Notes: generated from the sequence alone by a model not told the origin. Counted from the stretch's first letter, positions 24,655-33,274 are shown. The stretch is DNA of 64,000 nt from Bacillus safensis FO-36b (GCF_000691165.1 NZ_ASJD01000002.1:558001-622000); one strand, 5' to 3'. A program made the numbers and translations.

Positions 24655-25002
24655 ATGATACTCGATCGTTTAACCACCCTTAGAAAAAAGAAAAAATGGT
24701 CTCTCCAGCATACGGCAGATCGCCTAGGTATCGCCAAAAGCACCTATGCCGGTTACGAATCTGGGTACCGACGACCTTCGCTTGAAGCAGTGAAGCTGCT
24801 GGCTGATTTGTATGATACGTCCATTGATTTTTTACTTGGTAGAACGGACGAGCCAGAGATACAACGCAAAATCTCTGATATCAAAATTGAACTGACGGAA
24901 GCAAAAGAAGGAACCATTTATGTAGACGGCGTTCCCCTAAATGATGAAGAAATCAAACAGCTTGTTGCCTTTATTCGGGCGAAAAACACTCTAAAAGTAT
25001 AA
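24655..25002 (+). CDS. ansR: Transcriptional repressor of the asparaginase operon
   Basis: This 115-residue Xre-family repressor has an N-terminal helix-turn-helix (SLQHTADRLGIAKSTYAGYESGYRRPSLEAVKLLADLY) and a short C-terminal domain that probably senses aspartate or oligomerises. Length and sequence fit B. subtilis AnsR. ATG 24655 follows AAAGGAGCG with good spacing; a second ATG 4 bases before is out of frame. It is divergent from ansAB, with operator-like repeats between. Confidence 0.92.
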   Translation: MILDRLTTLRKKKKWSLQHTADRLGIAKSTYAGYESGYRRPSLEAVKLLADLYDTSIDFLLGRTDEPEIQRKISDIKIELTEAKEGTIYVDGVPLNDEEIKQLVAFIRAKNTLKV

Positions 25003-25010
25003 ACACAGAA

Positions 25011-25043
25011 AAGAGAGGCACCTTATAAACAGGTGCCTCTCTT
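25011..25043. terminator. Bidirectional terminator between ansR and the XRE gene
   Basis: A 13-bp perfect stem AAGAGAGGCACCT / AGGTGCCTCTCTT with a 7-base loop is followed by TCCTTTTCC. It lies between convergent genes. Confidence 0.92.
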
Positions 25044-25056
25044 TCCTTTTCCAATC

Positions 25057-25521
25057 TCAATATGGAGAAGACAGCTGGCTTAATTCCTCTAGCCGCCGCT
25101 TCGCTTCTTCTTTATTAAACGAACTATAATAGCGATAATTCTCCTCGTCTAAGATGCGGTAATGCTGACTAAGTACATTTTGCTGAAGCCGAAACGTGCC
25201 TTTTTTGACAGACGTCCTCCACCAAACCTTGCCGCCAATCGTACGCTCTACTGATAGATGCAATTCATCATGTGCCACAACTTCCAAAATCTCGAGCGGG
25301 TCATCCCCCAGGGTGCCTTTTAAAATGTCACTATCTCTGAATAATGCACATACGGCCGCGGATTGCGTCCAGTTGAGACGCAGCCTGTTTTTTTCAACCT
25401 GCTGTAGATGCCGTTTCGATAGACCAAGTACCTCCGCCATACGATCCTGCGTATAATCCTTTTCTTTTCGAATCCGTGCCATTTGTTCTGTGACGAGGTC
25501 GATTACCATCTCTTTATCCAT
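25057..25521 (-). CDS. XRE-family helix-turn-helix protein
   Basis: This 154-residue protein has a Cro/CI-type domain at about 5-60 (MARIRKEKDYTQDRMAEVLGLSKRHLQQVEKNRL). The C-terminal part, starting around DPLEILEVVAHDELHLSVER, contains WWRTSVKKGTFRLQQNVLSQHYRILDEEN and probably folds as a small separate domain without a recognised ligand site. ATG at 25521 follows AGAGGTGATG. It reads away from the yfj-like genes with its own region; targets are unknown. Confidence 0.75.
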   Translation of the reverse strand: MDKEMVIDLVTEQMARIRKEKDYTQDRMAEVLGLSKRHLQQVEKNRLRLNWTQSAAVCALFRDSDILKGTLGDDPLEILEVVAHDELHLSVERTIGGKVWWRTSVKKGTFRLQQNVLSQHYRILDEENYRYYSSFNKEEAKRRLEELSQLSSPY

Positions 25522-25620
25522 CTCTCATCACCTCTTTCGAGTGTTCAGTCTTTACTGACATCATACACGATTTCTTCGAAAAAGTGGCGCCTCATCCTAT
25601 GGAATTCTGACAAAAACAAC

Positions 25621-26148
25621 TTAGTCGGTCTCCTCTTCTCCTTGGCCATGCTGCTGTCTCCAATTTTCTTGGGCTGTCTGATGTAAATATGGATAGATCT
25701 CCTGTTTGACGGTCTGCTCAAATACTTCTTCATCTAAAATGCTGTATGCCGGAATTTTGATCAATTTCCCATCTACTTTCCGAATGAGCACATCCATGAA
25801 AAGAAATCCTCTTATACTGTAACGATGCCTGCGCATGTCGATTGATTGAATATCTTGAAAAGGAATCATTCGCTCCCGGTGCAGCACAGCGCCATTCTCT
25901 CCGCGCTGAATGCGAAAAATCACATTTCCCCTCTTCGTAAAAGCAGGCAAAATCATCAAAAAGGAGATCCAGCCATAGACAATACCTAATAGTCCGCCTA
26001 AAAATAAAAACAATGTATAGTTTGATTCAAATGTAAGAGCTTCTGAAAATAACCAAATACCGATGATACCGAAGCCGCCCGTTGCTAAGAATGCCCATAC
26101 TCTTAAAAAAGGTCTGCTCCTTACTTCTATTACTTCACTTGGATTCAA
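25621..26148 (-). CDS. yfjD: YfjD-like (DUF5381) membrane protein
   Basis: This 175-residue protein has two membrane helices (about 15-35 and 43-66) and a cytoplasmic PH-like domain (QDIQSIDMRRHRYSIRGFLFMDVLI). It ends in a Gln/Glu-rich tail. It matches the last of four B. subtilis yfj genes in order, size and layout. As the only membrane protein after a WXG100 protein and a glycine-zipper protein, it could be an immunity protein that guards the membrane; this is a guess from context. Confidence 0.75.
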   Translation of the reverse strand: MNPSEVIEVRSRPFLRVWAFLATGGFGIIGIWLFSEALTFESNYTLFLFLGGLLGIVYGWISFLMILPAFTKRGNVIFRIQRGENGAVLHRERMIPFQDIQSIDMRRHRYSIRGFLFMDVLIRKVDGKLIKIPAYSILDEEVFEQTVKQEIYPYLHQTAQENWRQQHGQGEEETD

Positions 26149-26169
26149 GTGTCATTCTCCTTTTCTCCA

Positions 26170-26928
26170 TTAGAATATAGAACGTAACCCGTCTCGATGA
26201 GCCGTCTCAATGCGAAATTGATTTTCTTTTATTCCTGATACAAGCCACGATTGGTTCTCACCTGGAATCACAAATAGCATGGACTCCACATCAGGCGTAT
26301 TATTTTTGTCATAGACGACCTTCATGAGAGAGTCCATCTTTCCTTTTCTCGTCTGTACATCAGAAACAAATGCCTTCACGAGCTCTTGATTCTCCGCTTT
26401 ATTCAGAAAGGATGGCCACTCATTTTTCGCTTCGCTTGCCTGTTCTAATAGCATTTCAAATTCCTCTGCCTGCAGGCTGATGACAGGTTCAGGGTGATCA
26501 TTCATCTGTATGTTGAAAAAGGCTGTCACTTGCTCCTCTGCCTGCTGATCGCCATCCAGTTTGCGAATCTGATGCACTTGTTGATCATAAAGCGTATGAT
26601 GCGCATATACACCCGCTTGTGTTGTGTGAAAAGAGGTGCTGACTTCTTCATCTAAATCTCCAAATCTAGACGCCTTGATCGTGTGGGAGGCATCATTCAT
26701 CGCCTGGATGAAATGACGGTATTCCGTTTTATAACGGTATTGTCTGTTTCGAAATTCCAGTACACCTTTTGCGAGCAAAGAGCGGCACGCAATTTCAAAT
26801 AAAAAACCCAAGCGCTCGTCCTCTACTTCAGGATAATAAGCCTCCTTTAAGGACATACCTTGTTCAAAATAGCCTTCACTGTAAAAACTAAAGATGAGTT
26901 CCTCAATACTTAGACTTAGCTGATCCAA
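26170..26928 (-). CDS. yfjC: YfjC-like protein of the type VII-associated cluster
   Basis: This 252-residue soluble acidic protein has no signal or membrane segment. LSLSIEELIFSFYSEGYFEQGMSLKEAYYP opens the chain, and the C-terminal third (SLMKVVYDKNNTPDVESMLFVIPGENQSWLVSG) looks like a beta sheet of the kind seen in EspG-like secretion chaperones, though I cannot confirm this. It starts 12 bases after the yfjB stop. A chaperone or immunity task for the yfjB product is plausible; the function is unknown. Confidence 0.7.
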   Translation of the reverse strand: MDQLSLSIEELIFSFYSEGYFEQGMSLKEAYYPEVEDERLGFLFEIACRSLLAKGVLEFRNRQYRYKTEYRHFIQAMNDASHTIKASRFGDLDEEVSTSFHTTQAGVYAHHTLYDQQVHQIRKLDGDQQAEEQVTAFFNIQMNDHPEPVISLQAEEFEMLLEQASEAKNEWPSFLNKAENQELVKAFVSDVQTRKGKMDSLMKVVYDKNNTPDVESMLFVIPGENQSWLVSGIKENQFRIETAHRDGLRSIF

Positions 26929-26940
26929 CTTGATCTCTCC

Positions 26941-28137
26941 TTATCCAAAAGAAAATGCACCCTTAAAGAAATCGCCTGCACCCTTTATGAGCGAATCTGC
27001 GGTTTCTTTTGTTTTTTCTATCCCTTTATGTATCACTTGATTTGCCTGATCAATGGTATCATTCACTGCTTTCACACCTTGACCCGCCAGTTCGAACGCT
27101 TTTTTCCCTTTATCCACGACTGCATGAATCGGGTCCTTTAATTTCACTGCCATCTGTTCAGCAAAACCGGATGTCAGCTTGGCGACTTTTTCTCCAATAA
27201 ATCCACCTACTGCTGAACCAATGGCTCCGCCAACCACGGTTCCAATCGGACCTGCAAAGCTGCCAAGAGCACCGCCGACAACGGCACCTGCGACAGAACC
27301 GCCAGCGATAAAGACCGTATTGTTCACTGCATTTCCAACAGCCTTTGCATTTTCACGCTTAAGAACTTCTGGCTGATCGCCGAATTCTGCATAGTTCTCG
27401 GCAATTTTCAATCCACAGCCAACCGTCTCAGTTGCACCAGTGACAACTGTTGCAATGATGGCATTTCCTTTCGCAAATCTTGCACCATTTTTCAGAACAG
27501 ACTTAATAGCAGCCGTGTCCTTCCAATTAATACTTCCTTTTGTAAAATCACGAACACTGTTTGTGAACGCAACTGTATCGTCAGGATAAAATTTTGTGAA
27601 TTTCTTATGAACCAAGTCAGCCATCGGCCAGTTCGATCGTTTTAATAATTCTTTTTTACTCAGCCAAATCCTTGCTAACCGGTCAAATCTCGTTCCTTCT
27701 ACCCGGCTGGTCAGATCAAGCAGCAGCTTTGAATGCTGCGCTGCATATCGGCCATTCTCTTTAATGAAAGTCGTCATTCCAAGCCCGTAATATTTCGCCT
27801 GCATCATCACGATACCAGATAAGCTCGTGAGTGTACCATATTGATCATAAATACTGTACAATTTCCGCAATATATCATCTGCTTCGACCATTTTATCCGT
27901 TGCATGACGAATGGCAATATCATCACTGCTCAATTTGCTGATTAATGCCTGTCCTGCTCCCCATGCATCCCCGACACCAGAAAAACAGCTTCTATACCGA
28001 AGATCGCAGCTTAAAATCAGCCCGTCCAGTTCACTATGTAAATCGCGGTGCTTCGTTTCAATGGCTGACAGCTCGCCTACAAAATCATTCGCCAGCCCAG
28101 TCAGCTGATCTGGATCAACCACAATGTCACGTGCCAT
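26941..28137 (-). CDS. yfjB: YfjB-like protein with glycine-zipper segment (candidate type VII substrate)
   Basis: This 398-residue protein has a helical N-terminal half (PDQLTGLANDFVGELSAIETK, like the helical targeting regions of type VII substrates but without LXG), then a Gly/Ala-rich segment at about 275-318 (GGSVAGAVVGGALGSF, VVGGAIGSAVGGFIG), then an amphipathic helical tail. Glycine-zipper segments occur in membrane-permeabilising type VII toxins such as TelE. ATG 28137 (GGGAGATGATGTG before it) was preferred to a 64-codon longer reading that overlaps yfjA. It starts 4 bases after yfjA ends. Toxicity is untested. Confidence 0.7.
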   Translation of the reverse strand: MARDIVVDPDQLTGLANDFVGELSAIETKHRDLHSELDGLILSCDLRYRSCFSGVGDAWGAGQALISKLSSDDIAIRHATDKMVEADDILRKLYSIYDQYGTLTSLSGIVMMQAKYYGLGMTTFIKENGRYAAQHSKLLLDLTSRVEGTRFDRLARIWLSKKELLKRSNWPMADLVHKKFTKFYPDDTVAFTNSVRDFTKGSINWKDTAAIKSVLKNGARFAKGNAIIATVVTGATETVGCGLKIAENYAEFGDQPEVLKRENAKAVGNAVNNTVFIAGGSVAGAVVGGALGSFAGPIGTVVGGAIGSAVGGFIGEKVAKLTSGFAEQMAVKLKDPIHAVVDKGKKAFELAGQGVKAVNDTIDQANQVIHKGIEKTKETADSLIKGAGDFFKGAFSFG

Positions 28138-28141
28138 CACA

Positions 28142-28474
28142 TCATCTCCCTTCTCGGTTTCTTTCTCTCCGTTCTTCTCGTCTCTTTCGCTCAAGCTCTT
28201 CCATTCTGGCAATTTCAGCTTTACGCTCCTCAATTTTGACCGCTGCATCCCGCAGTTCCTGACTTGTTTCAAGCAAATCCTTTTCAAATTGATCATAGCG
28301 TGCCGTTGTTTCTTCAAAGCTTTGATCAAATTTATCCCTTGCTTCTCCCTGCCAGCCTGATCCTACTGCCTTCAGCCGATTTTCCAGCAGCTGCTTGGAC
28401 TGCCGAATCTCATCAGCCGCTTCCTGAAACTTTTGAGCGAGTGCCAGCGTTTGACTAGAATCCAACTTTCGCAC
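28142..28474 (-). CDS. yfjA: WXG100-family protein (YfjA-like)
   Basis: This 110-residue protein is two long helices joined by the WXG turn (GSGWQGEARDKF, residues about 38-49). The C-terminus is a highly charged extension (ERKRREERRERNREGR) that is longer than in EsxA-type proteins. WXG100 proteins are exported by type VII systems, often paired with an effector. It leads the four-gene cluster; ATG follows a GGGGTG-like site. The yuk secretion genes are not in this window. Confidence 0.85.
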   Translation of the reverse strand: MRKLDSSQTLALAQKFQEAADEIRQSKQLLENRLKAVGSGWQGEARDKFDQSFEETTARYDQFEKDLLETSQELRDAAVKIEERKAEIARMEELERKRREERRERNREGR

Positions 28475-28691
28475 CCCTTTCTCCCAATTTAACGTACAAA
28501 TGGATGATTTTATATGTCCTCATTATAAATAAAAAGACACCCAAAAAAATCACCCTAAAGAACCATTCAGCACATTACCTAATGAAAGTAGGCCTTTTTC
28601 CTCTCTAATTGCCAGAGAAAGCCTTTCTTGTTATGAAGCGCATTCAAGACGTGATAAAATGGACGTATTCTACAAAAGGAGTGACGTATAG

Positions 28692-29924
28692 ATGAAAGAG
28701 GAAATGATTCAGCGTTTCACAAGTTATGTGAAGGTAGATACGCAGTCGGATGCAGAAAAGGAAAGCTGCCCATCTACTGAAGGACAATTGAATCTGGCGA
28801 GACAGCTTGTTGAAGAAATGAAATCCATTGGGATTCAAGAAGTAACAATGGATGAAAACGGCTATGTCATGGGAACGATCCCTTCTAACACAGACAAAGA
28901 TGTGCCGACCATTGGCTTTCTGGCTCATATTGACACAGCCACTGACTTCACCGGCAAAAATGTAAAACCGCAGCTTCATGAGAACTATCAAGGCGGCGAC
29001 ATTACCTTAAATGAAGATCTACATATCGTTTTATCTCCACAACAGTTTCCAAATTTACAAAAGTACCAAGGACATACACTGATCACAACAGATGGCACAA
29101 CCCTGCTTGGTGCAGATAACAAAGCTGGTATCGCAGAAATTATGACCGCTATGAATTACCTCATCGAACACCCAGAAATCAAGCATGGAAAAATCCGTGT
29201 CGCTTTTACGCCAGATGAAGAGATTGGCAGAGGGCCGCACAAGTTTGATGTTGATGCCTTTGGCGCTTCCTATGCATACACAATTGACGGCGGACCGCTT
29301 GGCGAGCTGCAATATGAAAGCTTCAACGCAGCGGGCGCGAAAGTATCCATTAAAGGAAACAATGTCCACCCAGGGACAGCAAAGGACAAAATGGTCAGTG
29401 CTGCGAAAATCGGGATGCTTTTTCACAACAAACTTCCTTCTGACGAATCTCCGGAGTATACAGAAGGCTACGAAGGCTTTTTCCACCTGACGAAATTTGT
29501 AGGAGAAGTAGAAGAGGCTGAGTTGCAATATATTATCCGTGATTTTGATAAAGAGAAATTCAACAATCGCAAGGCCCTGTTTGAAAAAATAGCAAATGAC
29601 TTAAAAGCCACATACGGAGAAAACAGCATCACCCTCAGCATTCAGGATCAATATTATAATATGAGAGAAAAAATTGAGCCGGTAAAACATATTGTAGACA
29701 TTGCTCATGAAGCCATGGAAAACCGCTCAGTAACACCGGTTATTGAACCAATCCGCGGCGGCACAGATGGCTCCCAGCTTTCATATAAAGGTCTTCCAAC
29801 GCCAAACATCTTTACCGGCGGTGAAAACTTCCACGGTAAATATGAATTTATTTCCGTTGAAAACATGGTGAAAGCAACCGAAGTTATCGTTGAAATTGCC
29901 CGTTTATTTGAAGAAAAAGCATAG
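28692..29924 (+). CDS. pepT: Peptidase T (tripeptidase)
   Basis: This 410-residue M20B metallopeptidase removes the N-terminal residue from tripeptides. The first zinc site is His79-Ile-Asp81 (LAHIDTA), the bridging Asp lies in [12 protein letters not shown], the general base pair in [10 protein letters not shown], and a late His in [11 protein letters not shown]. Length and motifs are those of B. subtilis PepT. ATG 28692 follows AAAGGAGTG. It is a single gene with its own terminator. Confidence 0.96.
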   Translation: MKEEMIQRFTSYVKVDTQSDAEKESCPSTEGQLNLARQLVEEMKSIGIQEVTMDENGYVMGTIPSNTDKDVPTIGFLAHIDTATDFTGKNVKPQLHENYQGGDITLNEDLHIVLSPQQFPNLQKYQGHTLITTDGTTLLGADNKAGIAEIMTAMNYLIEHPEIKHGKIRVAFTPDEEIGRGPHKFDVDAFGASYAYTIDGGPLGELQYESFNAAGAKVSIKGNNVHPGTAKDKMVSAAKIGMLFHNKLPSDESPEYTEGYEGFFHLTKFVGEVEEAELQYIIRDFDKEKFNNRKALFEKIANDLKATYGENSITLSIQDQYYNMREKIEPVKHIVDIAHEAMENRSVTPVIEPIRGGTDGSQLSYKGLPTPNIFTGGENFHGKYEFISVENMVKATEVIVEIARLFEEKA

Positions 29925-29934
29925 ACATGTTTAC

Positions 29935-29962
29935 AACCGTTCCTGTTCGGGAACGGTTTTTT
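29935..29962 (+). terminator. Terminator of pepT
   Basis: The stem AACCGTTCC / GGAACGGTT has a short loop and is followed by TTTT. Confidence 0.92.
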
Positions 29963-29975
29963 AATAAAAGTTTAC

Positions 29976-29990
29976 AATTTTCTGAAACTT
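29976..29990. promoter_or_regulatory. CodY-box-like sequence
   Basis: AATTTTCTGAAACTT matches the CodY consensus AATTTTCWGAAAATT at 14 of 15 positions. It lies between the pepT terminator and the promoter at 30040, so it could regulate the small downstream gene. Confidence 0.5.
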
Positions 29991-30039
29991 TTATGACACT
30001 TATTCGTACTAATAGAGACAACCCCAGAAAAAATTCTTC

Positions 30040-30102
30040 TTGACGAGTGAAATAACTGGAAATATAATAGTTAAAAACAACCAGTATTTTAGACCTAAAA
30101 TA
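30040..30102 (+). promoter_or_regulatory. Sigma-A promoter with palindrome in the early transcribed region
   Basis: TTGACG (30040-30045), 17 bases, then TATAAT (30063-30068) make a near-consensus promoter. TATTTTAG-AC-CTAAAATA (30085-30102), a perfect 8-bp inverted repeat, falls about 10 bases past the likely start and is a possible operator. A leader of about 140 bases follows before the gene at 30214; nothing else is visible in it. Confidence 0.75.
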
Positions 30103-30213
30103 GCAGATCAAATGAACCTTAAGAACTAAACCGTTTCTGCTGCTTATTTTCAGTTATAAACATCACTCACCCTGTCTACACTTAAAGAATAGGATGAATT
30201 GGAGGAATGTCAT

Positions 30214-30393
30214 ATGATGATTTTATTGATTATCGCTTCACTTTGCTGCTACTTACTATTCTCTTTCAAAAAAGATAACCGCACCCAAAAAAGAAAAAGC
30301 GCAGAGCTTTCGGAGTTTGAAATCTTTCGTATGCGCCGCCACTACAACGGAAAACGCCGTCACCCACTAAACGATGCACCTAAACAAGTATAA
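30214..30393 (+). CDS. Small single-span membrane protein
   Basis: This 59-residue protein has one N-terminal membrane helix (MILLIIASLCCYLLFSF) and a strongly basic cytoplasmic tail (KKDNRTQKRK...FRMRRHYNGKRRH). ATG 30214 lies 8 bases after GGAGG; the next codon is also ATG. It has its own promoter and terminator, which supports a real gene. No family recognised. The tail could bind nucleic acid or acidic phospholipids; unknown. Confidence 0.7.
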   Translation: MMILLIIASLCCYLLFSFKKDNRTQKRKSAELSEFEIFRMRRHYNGKRRHPLNDAPKQV

Positions 30394-30402
30394 ATCCAAA
30401 TA

Positions 30403-30428
30403 AAAGAGCCTCATGAGGGGCTCTTTTT
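30403..30428 (+). terminator. Terminator of the small membrane protein gene
   Basis: AAAGAGCC / GGCTCTTT stem followed by TTTTG. Confidence 0.9.
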
Positions 30429-30446
30429 TGTTTGCATAAACAGCAA

Positions 30447-30475
30447 AAAACGACCAGATTCAGTGGTCGTTTTTC
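30447..30475 (-). terminator. Terminator of the DUF3298 gene
   Basis: AAAACGACCA / TGGTCGTTTT, a 10-bp stem with a 7-base loop; on the minus strand it runs into TTTTTTGC just past the stop at 30479. Confidence 0.9.
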
Positions 30476-30478
30476 TTT

Positions 30479-31156
30479 TTATTTATATACCTTCGCAGGA
30501 ACTTGAATCATAGGAATTCCAACATAATAAGGTGAAATTTCATATGGCTGGAAGACAACAGCAATTCCCTTTTTCGTGAAGTAATACTGCGTGTTGTAGT
30601 TGATTTCAATGTCGCTTTTTTTCAGGTTCGCGTAGAATTTGCTTTTATGTTTCTTTGTGTAGTTATAAATATAATCTCTTACTTTCGTACGCTTTTTCTT
30701 TGTTTTCACAACGTCTGTCAAGAACAGCTGCTTTGTTTTTTTCTTTGTTAACACATAGTTCATGCTGGAAACCATTGTGTCTCCGTGTGCTCCACCGTTA
30801 TACATGTAATCATAGTTTAAGATACTCAGTTTCTTACCATTATTAAATTTCGTTTTATACGTTCTCTCATACGTGACCTTCCCATAACCTTCCTTTTTCG
30901 CTTCGTCCTTTAAAAACAAGTACGTAGAATAAGAGAAAGCGATATCTTCTTTTAAATCACGATTGATGGTTTTCATATGCGTCTTGCTTAGGTTTTTCAC
31001 CTGTGCATATTTGAACGTTTTTTTCTTTTTATAATAGTGTGTGCTTACTTTTGCTTTTTTTGCTTGTTTGGCATCCGCAGATCCAACTGGCGCAAACAAG
31101 GAAACAATCAGTGAGAAAATAAGCAGGCTGATCGTTAGACCTTTTTTCATTGTCAT
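30479..31156 (-). CDS. Secreted DUF3298-domain protein, Lys-rich
   Basis: This 225-residue protein has a signal peptide (cleavage near SADA-KQAK). The rest is a DUF3298/DUF4163-type module: LNYDYMYNGGAHGDTMVSSMNYVL, LFLTDVV and YYFTKKGIAVVFQPYEISPYYVGIP are its hallmark strands. The same module is the lysozyme-sensing ectodomain of RsiV and the N-terminal part of PdaC. Here it stands alone without membrane anchor, and the mature chain is very basic. ATG 31156 has GGGGG 8 bases before it. Binding to lysozyme or wall polymers is possible but unproven. Confidence 0.8.
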   Translation of the reverse strand: MTMKKGLTISLLIFSLIVSLFAPVGSADAKQAKKAKVSTHYYKKKKTFKYAQVKNLSKTHMKTINRDLKEDIAFSYSTYLFLKDEAKKEGYGKVTYERTYKTKFNNGKKLSILNYDYMYNGGAHGDTMVSSMNYVLTKKKTKQLFLTDVVKTKKKRTKVRDYIYNYTKKHKSKFYANLKKSDIEINYNTQYYFTKKGIAVVFQPYEISPYYVGIPMIQVPAKVYK

Positions 31157-31314
31157 AGTAAAAACCCCCATTTTTGTTTATTACCAAATGAGTATACCAT
31201 GACAAAAGAACCAAAAGAAGTATTTTTTCCATATTATTCTTTATTTTTCCACACCGGGTTTGTTTACCGTTTTCATAAGTTCCTGTATGCTTAATGTAGA
31301 ATGCTAGATGAAGT

Positions 31315-32175
31315 GTGGTGTTTATCATAGAAGAGAATATTTTTAGTCACATTCGGACGACGTTTCATAGTTTGTCCCCAACCCAGAAAAAGATTGCCAA
31401 TTACATTTTACAAAATCCTCAGAAAGTTGTGCTTCATTCTATAAGTGCACTCGCTGCTGAATGCAGCACAAGTGAAACGACGATCTTTCGGTTTCTAAGG
31501 AAAATTGGCTATGAATCGTATCAAGTGTTTCGTGTCCATGTTGCACAGGATATTGCGACCAATACCCCTCAATCCATATACGGCGAGATCGAGGCAACCG
31601 ATAGTGTCGCTGACATTAAACATAAGGTCATAGAGTTAACAACAAACTCTATTCAAGATATGAAGCATATTCTAGAGGATCATGCCGTCACGCAATTCAT
31701 TGAACACATGAAACAGGCACATAAAACCGTCTTTTTTGGAGCAGGTGCGTCCAGCTTTATTGCTGGAGATGCTTATCATAAGTTCCTGCAGCTTGGTTTT
31801 GAAGTGAGCCTATGCAGTGATCCGCATATGATGAATATGATTGCAACACACGCCATGGAACACGATTTTATCGTCGCAATCTCCCATTCAGGAGAGAGCA
31901 GAGAAATTCTTGACGCCGTACAGTTTGCAAAAGAAAAAGGGGCAAAGGTTGCTTCTATCACCAGCTATCCGAAATCTGAGCTCGCAAAGCAGTCTGACTT
32001 TCATCTGCTTAGTTCTTCCAGAGAGACAACCTATCGATCGGACTCCATGATCTCCCGTATCAACCAGCTTGTGATCATTGATGTACTATACGTCGCCGCT
32101 GTTTTAGAGCTAGGATCAAATGCCATTGAAAACGTGAAACGATCTCGATTAGCTGTAGCTAAAAATAAAACATAA
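31315..32175 (+). CDS. RpiR/MurR-family regulator with SIS domain
   Basis: This 286-residue regulator has an N-terminal HTH_6 domain (about 5-80; LSPTQKKIANYILQNPQKVVLHSISALAAECSTSETTIFRFLRKIG) and a SIS phosphosugar-binding domain (about 125-260; VFFGAGASSFIAGDAYHKF, VAISHSGESREILDAV). The GTG at 31315 has no strong Shine-Dalgarno, so the start is uncertain by a codon or more. It is upstream of and parallel to the acid-sugar genes with a terminator between, so it likely controls them in response to a phosphorylated intermediate. Confidence 0.88.
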   Translation: MVFIIEENIFSHIRTTFHSLSPTQKKIANYILQNPQKVVLHSISALAAECSTSETTIFRFLRKIGYESYQVFRVHVAQDIATNTPQSIYGEIEATDSVADIKHKVIELTTNSIQDMKHILEDHAVTQFIEHMKQAHKTVFFGAGASSFIAGDAYHKFLQLGFEVSLCSDPHMMNMIATHAMEHDFIVAISHSGESREILDAVQFAKEKGAKVASITSYPKSELAKQSDFHLLSSSRETTYRSDSMISRINQLVIIDVLYVAAVLELGSNAIENVKRSRLAVAKNKT

Positions 32176-32180
32176 ACGCA

Positions 32181-32210
32181 AAAGACCGGAGTTGATTCCG
32201 GTCTTTTTTT
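32181..32210 (+). terminator. Terminator of the RpiR-type gene
   Basis: AAAGACCGGA / TTCCGGTCTTT stem, 5-base loop, then a run of seven T. Confidence 0.93.
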
Positions 32211-32303
32211 GTGACTTTTATCATATTTTCCGTTGACACGTTCCTATCACGTCATGTACATTAAATGAACAATAGTTTATTTCCTACTATTAAATTTAAT
32301 TGA

Positions 32304-32342
32304 TAGTATATATACTAACAATAAGAAAAGAAAGCGCTTTTT
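32304..32342 (+). promoter_or_regulatory. Palindromic operator candidate and cre-like site before the acid-sugar operon
   Basis: TAGTATATATACTA (32304-32317) is a perfect 14-base palindrome, a possible RpiR-type site. AGAAAGCGCTTTTT (32329-32342) has the exact cre core but weak flanks. Both are within 70 bases of the first gene. Confidence 0.5.
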
Positions 32343-32373
32343 GTAAGGGTTTTCTATATAGGAGGCAGACAAC

Positions 32374-33267
32374 GTGACAAAGAAGATTGGATTCATTGGA
32401 CTAGGTATTATGGGAAAACCTATGGCACTCAATCTATTAAAAGCCGGTCATACTTTGACGGTTTTTGACCTAAATGAGGAAGCGATTCGATCGTTACAAG
32501 AAGCCGGAGCAAAAGGTGCTGTTTCAGCAGCTGAGGCAGCTTCTGAAAGCGATATCATCATCACAATGCTTCCTAAAGGAGAGCATGTAGAGGCAGTCGT
32601 TTCAGGTGATCAAGGCATTTTAACGACAGCTGCACCTGGCACTGTCATCGTAGATATGAGCTCAATTTCTCCTGTCACCTCCAGGGCTTTAGCTGCTTTT
32701 GCCAAACAGCATCAGGTGGAATTTATCGATGCACCTGTCAGCGGCGGAGAACCGAAGGCAATAGACGGAACACTTGCCATCATGGCTGGCGGCGAAGAAT
32801 CCATCTTTGAGAAAGTAAAGGATGTCCTGCTTGCAATGGGCACTGAAGTCGTATTAGTTGGGGCAAATGGCAGCGGGACAACAGCGAAGCTTGCCAATCA
32901 AATCATCGTCAACTTAAATATTGCGGCCATGTCCGAGGCGCTCGTTCTAGCTGCTAAATCAGGCATTGCCATTGATAAGATGTATGAAGCCATCCGCGGC
33001 GGACTGGCAGGGAGCGCTGTTCTCGATGCAAAGGTCCCTCTCATCTTAGAACGAAATTTTGAACCTGGCGGACGCATCGACATCAACTTGAAGGATTTAA
33101 CCAACGTCATGGAAACGGCTCATGATATCGGTGTTCCTCTCCCGCTTTCTAGTCAGCTGCTTGAAATCTTCCACGCCCTCAAAGCGGACGGGAAATCCGG
33201 GCTTGATCATGGAGGCATCGTTCAATATTACGAAAAAATGGCTCATGTCGAAGTAAAGAAAGGATGA
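32374..33267 (+). CDS. 2-hydroxy-3-oxopropionate reductase-like beta-hydroxyacid dehydrogenase (GarR/LtnD type)
   Basis: This 297-residue protein has the NAD-binding motif IGFIGLGIMGKPMALNLLKAG at its start, the substrate motif DAPVSGGEPKA and the catalytic Lys in TTAKLANQIIVN. The family includes tartronate semialdehyde reductase and the LtnD/DtnD dehydrogenases that oxidise four-carbon acids. Because a DUF1537 kinase and GntP permease follow directly, LtnD-type oxidation of an L- or D-threonate/tartrate-like acid is a good possibility. Strong GGAGG site before GTG/ATG at 32374. Confidence 0.88.
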   Translation: MTKKIGFIGLGIMGKPMALNLLKAGHTLTVFDLNEEAIRSLQEAGAKGAVSAAEAASESDIIITMLPKGEHVEAVVSGDQGILTTAAPGTVIVDMSSISPVTSRALAAFAKQHQVEFIDAPVSGGEPKAIDGTLAIMAGGEESIFEKVKDVLLAMGTEVVLVGANGSGTTAKLANQIIVNLNIAAMSEALVLAAKSGIAIDKMYEAIRGGLAGSAVLDAKVPLILERNFEPGGRIDINLKDLTNVMETAHDIGVPLPLSSQLLEIFHALKADGKSGLDHGGIVQYYEKMAHVEVKKG

Positions 33268-33274
33268 GATGGTC

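Noticed and set aside
28138..28329. N-terminal extension of YfjB through yfjA
   Set aside because: It is the other frame of the yfjA gene; the ATG at 28137 has its own ribosome site.
29055..29528. Minus-strand ORF inside pepT
   Set aside because: It is antisense to a well-conserved peptidase and has no start signals.
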